A stretch of 64,000 bases of DNA, taken from Oxyruncus cristatus (taxonomy: Eukaryota; Chordata; Aves; Passeriformes; Cotingidae). Below the pieces are notes generated by a model. The model saw only the letters and a program-made list of their open reading frames with translations, ran no database searches and had not been told where the DNA came from. Made by a program: the position numbers and the translations under genes. How positions within the stretch are numbered: position 1 is the first letter of the stretch; each line of letters starts with the position of its first letter. The DNA lies in assembly GCA_013399855.1 (NCBI GenBank), contig VXAY01002115.1, positions 2,143,630-2,207,629 on the forward strand, read 5' to 3'. This document shows positions 26,469 to 38,383 of this stretch, in pieces.

Positions 26469-27341
26469 ATGGACATCAAGGAGTATTTTGCCAGAATTTC
26501 TTACAGGGGCTCCCACAATAAGCCAGACCTGGGGACTATGTCAGATATATTCCAGCACCACATCCAAGCTGTCCCTTTTGAAAACCTCAGCATCCACTGT
26601 GGGGAAAGGATTGAGCTGGACCTGGAAGCGACCTACAACAAGATAGTGAGGAAGAAACGTGGGGGCTGGTGCATGGAAAACAACCACCTTTTGTCTTGGG
26701 TCCTGAAAACTCTTGGCTATGATGTCACCCTTCTGGGAGCAAAAGTTTTTGTCCCGGAGCACGACGCCTACCCGGAGGAAATCGATCATCTGCTGCTGAA
26801 AGTGGTGCTTGATGGCAAATCCTACATCGTGGATGGGGGGTTTGGGATGGCCTACCAGATGTGGCAGCCAATGGAGCTGATTTCAGGGATAGATCAGCCA
26901 CAGACTCCCGGGGTCTTTCGCTTCCTGGAGGAGAGCGGGACCTGGTACCTCGAGAAGGTGAAAAGGAAGCAGTTGGTTCCCAACCAAGGTGCCCCCACTC
27001 CCCATAACGTGGAGGATGAAGTCTGCCGTCGGATTTACCTCTTTACCCTTCAGCCACGAGACATTGAGGAGTTCAGAGGCTGCAATGCCCACCTGCAGAC
27101 AGCGCCCGACTCGCTCTTCGTGACCAAGTCTATCTGCAGCCTGCAGACTGCCGACGGCATCCGGGCACTGGTGGGCTGGAAACTCACTGAAATGAAGTAC
27201 AATTATAGGGACAATATGGATCTTGTGCAAATCAGAATGCTTGCAGATGAAGAAATGGAGAAAACACTGAAAGAGAAATTCAATATAACGCTAGACAAGA
27301 AATTTGTACCCGTCAATATAAGCAGGTTGTCTCTGTTCTAA
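26469..27341 (+). CDS. Arylamine N-acetyltransferase, first copy (290 aa)
   Basis: This enzyme transfers the acetyl group of acetyl-CoA to arylamines, hydrazines and N-hydroxyarylamines in the cytosol by a ping-pong mechanism. The frame begins MDIKEYF and carries VPFENLS at 35-41, the active-site RGGWC with Cys68, His107 in IDHLL and Asp122 in IVDGG, which is the full catalytic triad. Length (290) equals the usual vertebrate NAT length. Acceptor-pocket residues are Phe125, Met127 and Tyr129. The start was chosen because a pyrimidine-rich acceptor ends in AG at 26,460-26,461, eight bases before the ATG. The frame stays open 59 codons further upstream, but that part lies in the intron. NAT genes typically have one coding exon and upstream untranslated exons. 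By eye it is closer in sequence to the third copy than to its neighbour. It is G+C-rich at third positions. Which chicken isozyme it matches is not decided. Confidence 0.95.
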   Translation: MDIKEYFARISYRGSHNKPDLGTMSDIFQHHIQAVPFENLSIHCGERIELDLEATYNKIVRKKRGGWCMENNHLLSWVLKTLGYDVTLLGAKVFVPEHDAYPEEIDHLLLKVVLDGKSYIVDGGFGMAYQMWQPMELISGIDQPQTPGVFRFLEESGTWYLEKVKRKQLVPNQGAPTPHNVEDEVCRRIYLFTLQPRDIEEFRGCNAHLQTAPDSLFVTKSICSLQTADGIRALVGWKLTEMKYNYRDNMDLVQIRMLADEEMEKTLKEKFNITLDKKFVPVNISRLSLF

Positions 27342-28396
27342 CTCACTGCCTGAATTATAATTCAATTCAGGGGCATTGCAGGCAATTCCTCCCCCTCTTT
27401 CTGACAAGCACCTAAAGGTTAAGCTTTTCCCTTCCATCTACACCAGTGTAAAGCAGAACATACTAGCATGAATCTGGAAAAGAAATGGATTTTCACAACT
27501 ATTCCTACATCTTTTTGGTTTGGGTACAAGTAATTCCTTCCCAGCTCAATCAAATCACTGTCCTCTCTTTGTGCTTAGCGGGAAGCACACTCTGCCCATT
27601 CCCTACCCCTTTCATCTCTTAAAAGCTTCTCTAAATACACCCAGAGTAGCTGGGCAGAACGATGGAACTGTGTGTCTCTCTCTTTATTACCTGGTGCTGC
27701 CACCTGGGGAAAATCATATCCCCCTCTTAAATGAACACTATATTATTTTGGGAATTTAATAGCCAGAAAAACAAAGACATCCTGTGCTGAGTTTGCTCCA
27801 CAAGCCTGTCCTTTTTGCTCCAGCATCCACAACCCGCTGTCACGTGGCAGTCAGGCGGTGTCACACCTGTGCTGCACTGTGAGAGGACTTAAGGACAGGT
27901 TATTTATGGCCCTAAAACAGATGATAAGAAATATTGGTGACAATTCTATCTCGTTTCAGACTTTACATGACTCCTGTTCTCTCGGTGACATAACCAAAAA
28001 GCAGTATTTCTTTGAACTGAAAGCATTTCCTGAGCATTCTTTTTTGCTACCAGCCAGCAGCAGACTGCTGGGAATACATGTTGCTCTCATCACTCTAAGT
28101 GTTATTGCACATTAATTATTATGGCTGAACCCAAAACCAGGCACTGAATTATTTTTTCAGAAACATACCTGTTCTACTGAGGATGGGTTTGCAGTGATAC
28201 AAATTATATTGATATAAGGAGAAACGATGAATCTTAATCACATACCTAAAGGCTAAGATTCCTAGTAGGAGAAATTACTTAAATGTGATAACTCTGCCCT
28301 TTGAGAAGATACTTGATGTTCCTTCATGTACGAATCTTGGAAGCATTACAACTATGCACTTATAATTTAGTAAATTATATAAGTGATTTACAGTTA

Positions 28397-28402
28397 AATA
28401 AA
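28397..28402 (+). terminator. Candidate poly(A) signal of first NAT
   Basis: The first canonical AATAAA after the stop codon, about 1.05 kb downstream. A second lies at 28,622-28,627. Real use is unknown. Confidence 0.25.
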
Positions 28403-29202
28403 AAACAAAACCCCAAGCATTGTGTGGTAGAATTATTCAGACGTTTTTTCCCCCCAAATTACAGCATGTGTTCCCAAAGTAAAAAATGTCATTAATCACT
28501 GCAGTTGTCCTGATTATTTTTATGTGCTAATATTTTGCAGCTAAGGCTTTTAAAAACACAATAACTCACTGAACCGTTTTTCACTTGGTGTGCAGCTTTC
28601 TATAACTAGCAATTCGTGGTGAATAAAAGCTGCTGCTATTCTGCATGTTCAAAGAGTATTTCGCAGAGACACAGTGAGCTCCCCAAACCCCGTCTCCCCA
28701 GAGTCAAACTCATCTGTGTGTGCTTGGCTGTGGGTGTGCAATGGTCCTTCACAGCACATGAGGCTCTCCCACCCCACAGGGAAATGAAATGGTGATGACA
28801 TCCTGTAGTGGGTTGCAGGAGAAAAAGGAGTTTCTTATGGTGTGGACCAGCAGCTTGCAACACAGATGATCAGAAGAAATTGTCCCAGGATATGGCTTGT
28901 TTGTGGTCTGTGTCTTTCTGTGGTCCCCACAGGAGTGGGAGAGCTAAAGGAGCTAAACTCAGGAGGTTTGTCCTCGCAGCAGCCTGGCAGCTGGGGCAAA
29001 GCATTGGGATCCAGGCAGAAGTCAGAGCAGGTCTTGCAAAGTTGTGGGGCAGGAGAAGATCCATGCAGAGCCAAGAAGCTCCATCCTTTGTGGGAACAGA
29101 CATAGGAAACACTTAGAATGGGCTGTGCCTGCTCCTCTCCCTGTGCATGGGTGTTTTTTGCACTTTGTACTGTTCCATAGGCTCAGGGCAAGGGGTACAG
29201 AA

Positions 29203-29250
29203 CCATAAAATCACAGACCTTTAAGATCAGAGTAGGGCATTACATCCATT
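29203..29250 (-). mobile_element. Short CR1 3'-end fragment
   Basis: The bases ataaaatcacagacctttaa and the next word gatcag resemble the reverse complement of the CR1 3' terminus (ATAGAATCACAGA ... GACCTTTAAGATCA) with an internal deletion. Inserted on the - strand. Only about 45 bases are recognisable. Confidence 0.45.
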
Positions 29251-32200
29251 GCCCCAGAGATTGGGCATGTGAAGGGCAGTAACACAGTAACAGGGAAAAC
29301 CACTTTTCTTTCTGCTGACACATCTCCTGGATGTGTGTGCCCCGGCCTCTGCCAGGGCTGCTGCCCCTCCATGGCACAGCTCGGCACTCCTGGTCCCTGC
29401 TCAGCACACCCACAGAGGCAGATTTTATTGCTGAGCAACCAAATGAAACTTGCTGTTGGAAAGGGAAAAAAAAAAAAAAAAAGAGGCTCTTCATCTAGAT
29501 ATCAGTGGTTTCTCTTTATCTTGTCATTAACTTTGGAGGCAAATCCTTAAAGGCACAGCAGGCTCAGGGAGCACAGAGTTCTCTGGGAGCAGTGTCCTTG
29601 CTGCTGGAGAACAGGGCTTCTTTTTGAACCCAAGGGGATTTAAACAGCTACATGACTTGGCAAATCTGATCTTGTTGCTTTGGGGAGGGTTGGTATCAGC
29701 CACGAGGAATATGTGTGATTAATTCAACAGTTGCCGTTCCCATCAATGAAACAGTGATTTCTTGCCTTGGATAACTCTCTATCACAAGTCACTTCCTACA
29801 GGAATTCAGACCACATGAGAGTCAACAGTATAAAATCTGTATCAAAATTTGCACTATTTCTTTGCTGCTGTAGCTTGGGAGCACCCATCAAGGAGCCCCA
29901 CGGGCTGAAGCCCCTGGCTGAGCTGCAGGGTCAGGGATGGGTTTATAGGTTATAACCACTTACAAAAGTTGGTCAAGATACCCATACTGCTTTTTTCCTT
30001 TTTACTTCTGCAGGGCTTCATTTCTCATTCAGTAACGTGGAAGGTTAAAATCTACTCAATATTGTAAGCGATTTGGGGACTGGATCATTTTCAGGCTCTC
30101 TGTCATGACAGGACTTTCTACACATATGCCAATACAAATAAACCAATAAAACAATAAGAATATAAAGTATTATAAAAGAAGAAACTCTCTCACCTCTTTT
30201 TCTGCCGTGCTAGAGGATAACACTGTCCCTGACAGGCAGTAAAGGCTGCCTGGACCTTTAAGAGTAGCAGTTCCCAGCGCAGCTCTTCCTGGGAACTTGG
30301 GAGCAAACCAGGGTGGAAAGCCTGAGCTGACTGCCTGAGAGGTAAGCGCTGAGTGCCTGATCTTTAACTTCATCCTGCAGCCTCGGGTCAGCCCAAAAGT
30401 TCAGTCTGGGAAAGCCCACCCCTGTGGGTCTGCATACCATGTGCTCAGCACTGTAGGCATGTTAGCAAAGCATAAATTACAGGAACACAGGGGCCAGCGG
30501 CGTGTGTTGCGTGGCAGGGGCGTTTTCCAAGTACAGACATTGTCAGAGAGTTAAACTAACCCCTTTATGCTGAGCCAGAGTGTATGAAAAACACAGCTAC
30601 TGACTCAAAGGGTGACTGAAAACCAAACAAATAGCACAGGCATGTGCAAGAGGATCCAGCCTTGGAAGTCCCTCATGATTTTTAGCAGAGAAGAACTGTT
30701 CCCAATGCTCACCCTAATTATGGAAGGACACAGCGATCCCCAGGGGCTCCTGCAGACAGGCAGAACTAATGTCTGAATCTCGCTACCCACCAAGCTGCAT
30801 GAATGTTGAGTGAGGCTCAGCTGCTGCAGGAGCAGAAGTAAACAAGGCTGAACTGAGGCTTGGGATATTTGGCAACTCAGTTTTGGAACACAAACTGTCC
30901 CCTGGGCGAGGGCTTGCTCGCTGCTGCAGCCTCATCGCTCGCACAGTGGGGATGGTCGTGCCAAGAAAAAAAAATCTGCCCTCGGGAAGGCGAGGGAGTA
31001 AACACTGTTTGTGTGGGTGCTCCCTCAGGTCAGTGATGTTGTAGTGCAGCTTTATTATACTTAAACCTCTTCAAGTATTCATTGAGATCAGAGCACATTT
31101 CGTCAGCCACCAAAGGCTGTCTCTGACAGGCTTTACACTGACGAGGCCAGAGAAGGGGCAGCTGGGGAAACTGAGGCACGGTCTGAGAATTTCCCAAAAT
31201 ATGTTTTCCCAAAGCACCCCACGGAGGCTCTCCATGGGGAGGTTGCTCATGGATGGAAGAGGGGAACTGGTTATATGCTGAGCTCTCAACGGAGCAGTGG
31301 GAACACCCAGACCCAGGAGATGGGTTATAGGGAGGGCATCAGGTCTTCTGCTGCTGGCCCAGGGCAGGGACTCATCGGGTTTTTGCTTGAAGGCACATTT
31401 CAATCGTTATCACACCCACCAGGCTAATTAATGAACTCTCCTGGAGCCCTCTTGGCCACAGAGGTTCAGCTCAACCCTGTCACAGGGAAAAGATGTTTTT
31501 ATCTTGCTATGCAAAATTGCTAAAAGTGGGAATGGAAAGGAAAACAAACCAGAGGGCCACAGGATGAGCCTGCCAGCACACGTGTGCACTTTGTATTGGG
31601 GAGGGAATGGCTTGCTACAAGTGTTTCCAAGGAGATCCTGCCAGAGATGAGTGCCTTTGTCCAAAAAAAGGAATGGAAAAAACCCCATAAAATGCAGTAT
31701 CAAAGAGACATTACTGTTTTTTCATGTAGCCTCCTCAGGTCCTTTTGAAGTGAAAATATTTGTTTCTCATTCCCTTATTGGGATAGTCCTCTATTCTATC
31801 ACATTTTCCTGTGGCTTTGCATCAGCCAGTCTGAATCCTGCTACCAGTGCAGATCAGGAGCAATACAACTAAGTCCTGTGCGTTGTGCTGCTGGCATCCA
31901 GGTTGGGATTAAAGTCTAGAGATCAGATCATCTGATGTGTTCACCTGCTGGGGTGAGCAGATCACCCATGGATTTGAGGTGGGATTTTCACAAGCTCCCA
32001 GCACTCCCTTGAGTGCTGGCACGGGGTCAAACTGCTGAGGGGAGCAGTTGGACCAAAGCTGAGAATAGTCACCAGAGGAGAGTTTCTTGCATCTCATCCA
32101 CACCAAATGATTTTCGGGAAATCTTCCCAGGGAACACGTGACCGACTTTGATAGAGAAATCTCAGACTTTTTAGAAATTACTACAGTCCTTAGCAGATTG

Positions 32201-33175
32201 TGAATTGTTCTGGAAAACAAATATCCTTCCATGGAAAAAAGCCAAATTTAACCTAAACTAAAGGCAAAAGAAATCCTTGCAGAGACCACATGAGTGTTAC
32301 AGGGAACCTTTTGCATCTTGACCACACAGCCAGTACCAATGACAGTGTCTTTCTGATAATGAAAGGAAATGGGAACATAGACCTGAAGACACAAAATATT
32401 TCCAATAATTCAAGCTGAGAGAGAAAGTTTTTGTTTGTACAAGATGGTAAAAAAAACCCCAAAATGATGAATACACCTTGTGTGTATTCTTAGTAATTAC
32501 CAGTTCCTCTGAACCTTAGGTTTGAAAAATTAACAGTTCCTTCCTTTCACAGCCAGGGCCAAAGCCCTGTCTAAGCTCCACAGGGAAATTTAAGAGATTA
32601 GGAAAACAACAATCTACTTCACATGGAAGCCTGTCTAAAATGGTGACACACTGAGATGTTAATCCCAGTTAAATGAAGCCATGAATGTAAAACCTTCTGA
32701 TTAAATTACCTGTGGGATAAAGAAAGAATTGCTTACCTGGTAAAAGAAACAGTAGGAACTTGCTGTGCCTTTCATGCTGGTGTGGTCTAACAGCTTTTCT
32801 GAAAACCTGCTGTTTGCCAGTTTTAGAAAATTTTTGTCATGTGGGACCCTCGTCTGTGGCCAGAGATTCTGTTATGGTGTGTGCTGTGTCTTCCCATAGG
32901 AAAAACATCCATCTGGTTTGAAGGCAACACCTGGGAGAGAGAAAGCACTACTGTCACCTGCTCCCATCCTTGTCTCTTTTTGAAGAAACACAAATGCCAC
33001 GGGCAGGTCTAAGCCTGCATTTGTCTCCTGTCAGGGGCAAAAGTTTCTTTCAAATCCTCAATAAAATGGCCCAGGCAATGTTTGCAGGCTGGTTAACCTG
33101 TGCTACAGAAATAGGAGTGAAGCCCTTGACAGCTGCACAGCAGTAACTGGCTGTTTTTCTGCTCACACAGGCAAA

Positions 33176-34069
33176 ATGAACATTCAAGAGTATTTTGGGA
33201 GAATATCTTACAACAAGCCCCACAAGGATGCAGACCTGCAAACCTTAACAGCCATCTTCCAGCATCACATCCAGGCTATTCCTTTTGAGAACCTCAGCAT
33301 GCACTGCGGGGAGACCATCGAACTGGATTTACAGTCTACTTACAATAAGATCGTGCGAAAGAAACGTGGTGGATGGTGCCTGGAAACCAACCACCTTTTA
33401 TTTTGGGCCTTGCAAGAGTTAGGGTATGACACCTGCATTCTTGGTGGGAACAGCTATGAACCAGCAGAGAGGGCATACACAGCTGAGATGAACCATATCC
33501 TGCTGAAGGTGGTGATCCAGGGAAATTCCTACATAGTAGATGCTGGTTTTGGTGGTACCTACCAGATGTGGCAGCCATTGAGGCTGATTTCTGGGAAGGA
33601 TCAACCCCAGGTCCCTGGAATCTTCCGCTTCATGGAAGACAATGGCACCTGGTACTTTGAGAAAGTCAAAAGGAAGCATTATATCCCTGAGCAAAGTGAG
33701 ACTCCTCACTTCACTGACACTCCAGCAGTGGGGAACATCAGAAAAATATATAGATTCACTCTGGAGCCACGACATATAAATGACTTTCAGGAGTTAAACA
33801 CATACTTACAAGTGTCTCCAGATAACATACTTCAGAAGAAGTCACTCTGCAGTCTCCAGACCACTGAAGGGCTCATTGCCTTAGTTGGATGGACCTTGAC
33901 TGAGATGAAGTATAACTACACAGAGGACACGGACCTGGTGCACGTCACAACTCTTACAGATGAAGAGGTTGAGAAGACACTGGAAGATAAATTCAGTATA
34001 GTGCTGGAGAACAAACTTGTACCAGTAAATGTTCGTGGCTTGCCACCTAATTTAGTGGATAAGATCTAA
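33176..34069 (+). CDS. Arylamine N-acetyltransferase, second copy (297 aa)
   Basis: A cytosolic acetyl-CoA-dependent arylamine acetyltransferase. The frame begins MNIQEYF and has IPFENLS at 35-41, RGGWC with Cys68, His107 in MNHILL and Asp122 in IVDAGFG. Pocket residues are Phe125, Gly127 and Tyr129. From memory this copy is the most similar of the three to the chicken liver-type NAT (MNIQEYF start, SMHCGE, GNSYEP). The coding exon follows an acceptor AG at 33,169-33,170, five bases before the ATG. It differs from the flanking copies in two ways: the C-terminus runs on through LPPNLVDKI, making it seven residues longer than the usual 290, and codon third positions are visibly A+T-richer. It lies 5.8 kb after the first copy in the same direction, consistent with tandem duplication. 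Confidence 0.95.
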   Translation: MNIQEYFGRISYNKPHKDADLQTLTAIFQHHIQAIPFENLSMHCGETIELDLQSTYNKIVRKKRGGWCLETNHLLFWALQELGYDTCILGGNSYEPAERAYTAEMNHILLKVVIQGNSYIVDAGFGGTYQMWQPLRLISGKDQPQVPGIFRFMEDNGTWYFEKVKRKHYIPEQSETPHFTDTPAVGNIRKIYRFTLEPRHINDFQELNTYLQVSPDNILQKKSLCSLQTTEGLIALVGWTLTEMKYNYTEDTDLVHVTTLTDEEVEKTLEDKFSIVLENKLVPVNVRGLPPNLVDKI

Positions 34070-37000
34070 TTCTAGCACTGTGCTAGATGGATCTGTAAGT
34101 ATCCAACAGAAAAGTTCTAAAATTAACATTAATTACATTAATTGATTCTGAAGTTGAACTAGACGAAAAGCTTGGTAAATTCAAGTACCTTGCTAGTTAA
34201 CTGCATATACCATTTGCATAATTTTTCTTAAGCTTCTCCCTCATTGGAAACTAAGACATCTTACTACCTCTGATTTGCTCATATGGAAATTGCTTTTTGA
34301 CTCCCTAACATTTTGTTCCACCCTTCTGGAACTCATTTTATTGCAGGTGTATTTTGCATCAAAGGAGACCAAAATGATACAGAAGGAGAAGCTGTGTTAC
34401 CATTTCACACAGAAGACTTCTAACCCTTTTTGGTGTTGTTTCCAGTCTTCTCAGCAGAGTTTTACAAATTATTCACTTCCTTTAAAAGTCTGAAAGTTGA
34501 GCTGAATTTGGCTCTCAAAGACTTACTAGAAAAAAAGAAAGGTTAAGAGATTCTCAAAACAAGACACCATTAGGTGCTGATTAGGTTATGATGAGATAAA
34601 TTGAAAGACTTCAGTCCTATTCCCTTACCAGGAATTGACTTAAAGTGAGCTATTTATACAAGGGCACCTAAAACCCCCCAGAAGCTCTCTAATTTTGAAC
34701 ATCCCATTTTTTCTGATACTTCTCTGTCTCTAAATTTGAAGCAAAATTCATAGAAGACAAGATGATTCAACAGTTCTTAAAAATCAGGCTTTTGGTATCA
34801 AACCTGGAAAAAAATCAGAGTTAGATCACCCTTTGCAAACTATAATCTAAACTTTTGGGACCAAACCTTCTTGTGATGTCAAGAGGGCATGACAGTATTA
34901 CAGACAGCATTCTTCCTACTTACTACAGGCAGTACTTTGCACAAAAGCTGCCTTAAAAAGTGATACTGCAGATGCAAAAAGAAAACACTGGGAGGTAGGG
35001 ACATGCTACCAGCGTGGTTTCACAGCATGATTTACATAAAACAAAAGCTTTTTGCCTTATGATACCTGTGGCAGGTACTGTACAGGATGTGCCATGAAGA
35101 GCATCCGTCTTCAGCTGAGGAAAAGACTTTGACTCTTGTTTTAGTCAACCACACAAGAGCCACGGAGCTCCTGATGTGCCTAAAACTCAGGTGCTTTCCC
35201 AGATGCAGCCTAATGTGCTCTTTGCCTTCCCGAAAAGGACCTGCTCTGACATTCCACCTCCATCCAATGAAGAGGGGACGTGCTTGACAGGGAGAGAATT
35301 AAATAAGCAGCACTGCAACGCTTTAAGGGCGCAGAAGGAGGAAATGCATTACTCTGTGCAAATAAGTATTTGTGATGGTATTTGTTAGGTGTGGCAGCTC
35401 CAAAATAAACTACTTGCTGCAGATGAAGATTTTAACAGATTGAAAAGGGCAAAGAAGTGTCATTTGGTGCATCCACGGAGCATTGGAACACCCAGCCTGC
35501 AATGCCTTGGCAATTCAGTGGACCCACCAGGACACAGATGCCATCCTCCACCACAAAGTGCTGGTTTGCAAAATAAACATAATTTAATTTTAAAAAGTTA
35601 CAAAAGCCATTTGCTACTGCCTACTGTAATTATTTTACATGGAAAACAAGTTCATTCTGGTCTTAACCAGGGCAAGGCATAAACATCTACTAATAGAGAA
35701 GAAACAAAGTTTAATTTGCTCATGGATCAGTGAAGTCCAAAAATGTGCATTCAGCTGGGGTGGACTCTGCCCTTTCTTGGAATTTAAGGTTCAGGAGCCA
35801 GGGCCAGCAGAGCTTAGAAAGACAACCCTCACAATCTGTATCCACTCCCGGCGTCACTGACTGTAATAAACCACCCAGAAAGTGAATACCTCAATAAATA
35901 AAAAGGGATCTCTTAAGAGGTAAGTTTATTTTCTTAAAAATCCCTCCAAACAAAGCAACAAAACCCCCGCTTTCCTTATGATGGTAAAGGTCATGGGCAA
36001 TAACGTAAGCAATATTCTCTAGGAAAGATGTTCTAAATATGTGTGGATATAGAGCTAGAATATCACCTGCTAAACAGAAGCTCTTAAAGAGGGCAAAAAA
36101 AGTGACAGGCAATTTCAGTTCTTCTACCTTTCACTCTTCAGGAGAGGCTTCAATTGACTATGAGACATAGATTCTTTTGTTTAGATACACGACTAGATAC
36201 AAACATTAGATATAAATTTAGAACTGCAACTTCTCGATGGAAGTCACGCTTTTAGATTTTTAAATTTGTTTAAAAGTATTGCAAGTGCAAAGGAAGCAAA
36301 AGTGCAATCTAATAATGAATAGATTCTGCTTTATGGGAATAAAAACAACTTTAAAAAAAAATTGCGAACTGCAGGTTCTGTAACCCAGAAAATCCATGTG
36401 CTGAGATATTAAGAAAAAGGAAGACAAATAACATGTTTTTAACAGTGGAATTGCTGATAGTGTGTATAGTCCTGGTAAGGAATATTTTTGCATGAGCACC
36501 TTCGTTTGCACATTTAGAAACAGCTCTTTAAAGTTCTTCTGCTGATGTTTTTCTCTGCATAAATAATAGCCACATTTGGGGGGCTACCTTTTCAGTACCC
36601 TGCCCTTCCAGTACCTGCCTTTTCATCTGACCTGCTCACAATTCAAAAGAACAGTAGCTTTCACCTCCTACAGTGTGGATCTAATGCTGATCACTCACAT
36701 TATGGAGCTGTAGAGAGAAATTGCAAATAATATAAACTCCAGAACCGGCTTTATGCAGCTGTGATCCGTTTAGCATGCACAATCAGAGTGAGTAGGATCA
36801 GATATCCTTGGATTCTGCAAATCAGAAGTGCCCTGAATCTTATGTTGTACTTAACAAATACTACACTGAGACTATCCTCCAACAATACACTGAGATACCA
36901 CTGGAAGCTAAACTCCTTTCTGCAGCAGGTAATGTGTAGTTTCTGATGGTGCCCTCCACGCACTTCAGACAGCTGCCTCTGTGCCAGGTACATGCCCAGC

Positions 37001-38378
37001 ACGAATCTGCCACTGAGAGTCATCTTGAGAAATTCTACTTTGCAGTAAACATTCAACGGTTCACCGCTGAATTTATCTGAATACAATAGTCTTCCTGAGT
37101 CACTAAGACGTGTCTAAACCTCAGCTTAATGTGTATGCACAAAAGATCTCCAAGTAGCTTTGTGTGTAGGCAAGAAGCTAAAGTTTTGTGCTAGCTCTGA
37201 ACTGCTGAAATGCTCAGTGCTCTCTTTGCAAAGGCTCAAGCCTTCAGAACATTTTGTGCCCAGCTCCAGACCCAAGCGGATGATTTACAGTGTATTTTAC
37301 AAACAGCATCTACCACATACCTACCAAGGATCCAGCTCATGACAGTGGCCAGAGACTGTGATGGGCCATTGCAAAAGCCAGATGGCTGTGAGTGGCTTTC
37401 CATGGTGTTAGAAGGTAGAAATGAAGTTGAGTAGTTCCTCCTCCAAAAATCCTGTTCATGAGGAGTCATACCAAGGCAGGCCAGGAGGTGGGCACTGCTG
37501 GAGTCAGGACGGGCCGAGGTTGCGCTGTGTGAGGCTTGGGTAATCCTCAGTCAGGCCTTCTCTGGAAGGATTAAAGTGAGTTTTGAGAAAGGCCTAGAGA
37601 GGTGTAAAACAGCCCATGTCCATTTTCAGGGCACCCTGTGAGATGCAGGGCAGACGTGCTCTATGTCTCTGGGGTCACTCACCTCCACTAGGATTCATCA
37701 TTCCAACGCCAAAATGAGTTTCTACAATACTCAGAGCAGATGCAAGTCTCAGTGGTCTGTGACTCTTTCAAAGGTCAGAGTTTTTCCAGTTAAAATGATC
37801 TGAATAAAACTTGACACTTTACAAAACGTGCAGGAGCATCATCTTAACTTTTTGTAAGAGGTGGAAGAGCAACATGTACTGAGCAAGCAATTCACTGTCA
37901 CGTCGATCAGTGGCAGATTCGTGTAAAGAGCATGTGGATCCTGGCTCAAATTACCCTCCCTCCAACAGGCAGAACGGCAATGCTTCCCCCACTGACCCCC
38001 CCCGGCACTGAACAGAGGATTCAGACCATTTTTCATGAACCCTTGTACATACTCCCTAGCGTGATCTTTTATTTCTTCTTAACCCCACTGTTACAATGCA
38101 AATACAGCAAATCCCCATTTCACAGGCACCACGCATGAAGCTGAAAAGGCATCAGCTGTTTGCTTTTGTCTGAGAGGCATCCCTATAGCAAACTCTCACA
38201 TGCACTGCTCTTTGCCTGGGGAGCCATTTGATATGAATGCTTGGTACCTTTAAGAGCTGCTCTGATGAGGTTCAGTAGATTAAAGCATCTTTGCTGGCAG
38301 AGCCAGGGCAGTTTTTCACAGCATCATAAATCACTGGTGTAAAGAAACCAAACCAAAATGCAATTCCTTCCTTTACAG
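34070..38378. other. Spacer between second and third NAT genes
   Basis: Contains the 3' UTR of the second NAT and the 5' intron of the third. AT-rich with no recognisable exon, NAT fragment or mobile element. A donor-like AAGAG|GTAAGT at 35,919/35,920 is the only strong donor consensus I noticed, with no further support. Confidence 0.5.
35404..35409 (+). terminator. Candidate poly(A) signal of second NAT
   Basis: The first AATAAA I find after the stop, about 1.3 kb downstream. Tentative. Confidence 0.22.
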
Positions 38379-38383
38379 GTGAC

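Larger units (their letters stand above)
27342..33170. other. Spacer between first and second NAT genes
   Basis: Holds the 3' UTR of the first NAT, a small CR1 fragment near 29,205, a poly-A tract at 29,466-29,482, and presumably the untranslated 5' exon(s) and intron of the second NAT. A donor-like GAG|GTAAGC at 30,341/30,342 preceded by a 9-bp inverted repeat (30,268-30,296) is one candidate. No NAT pseudogene fragment was seen. Confidence 0.5.
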
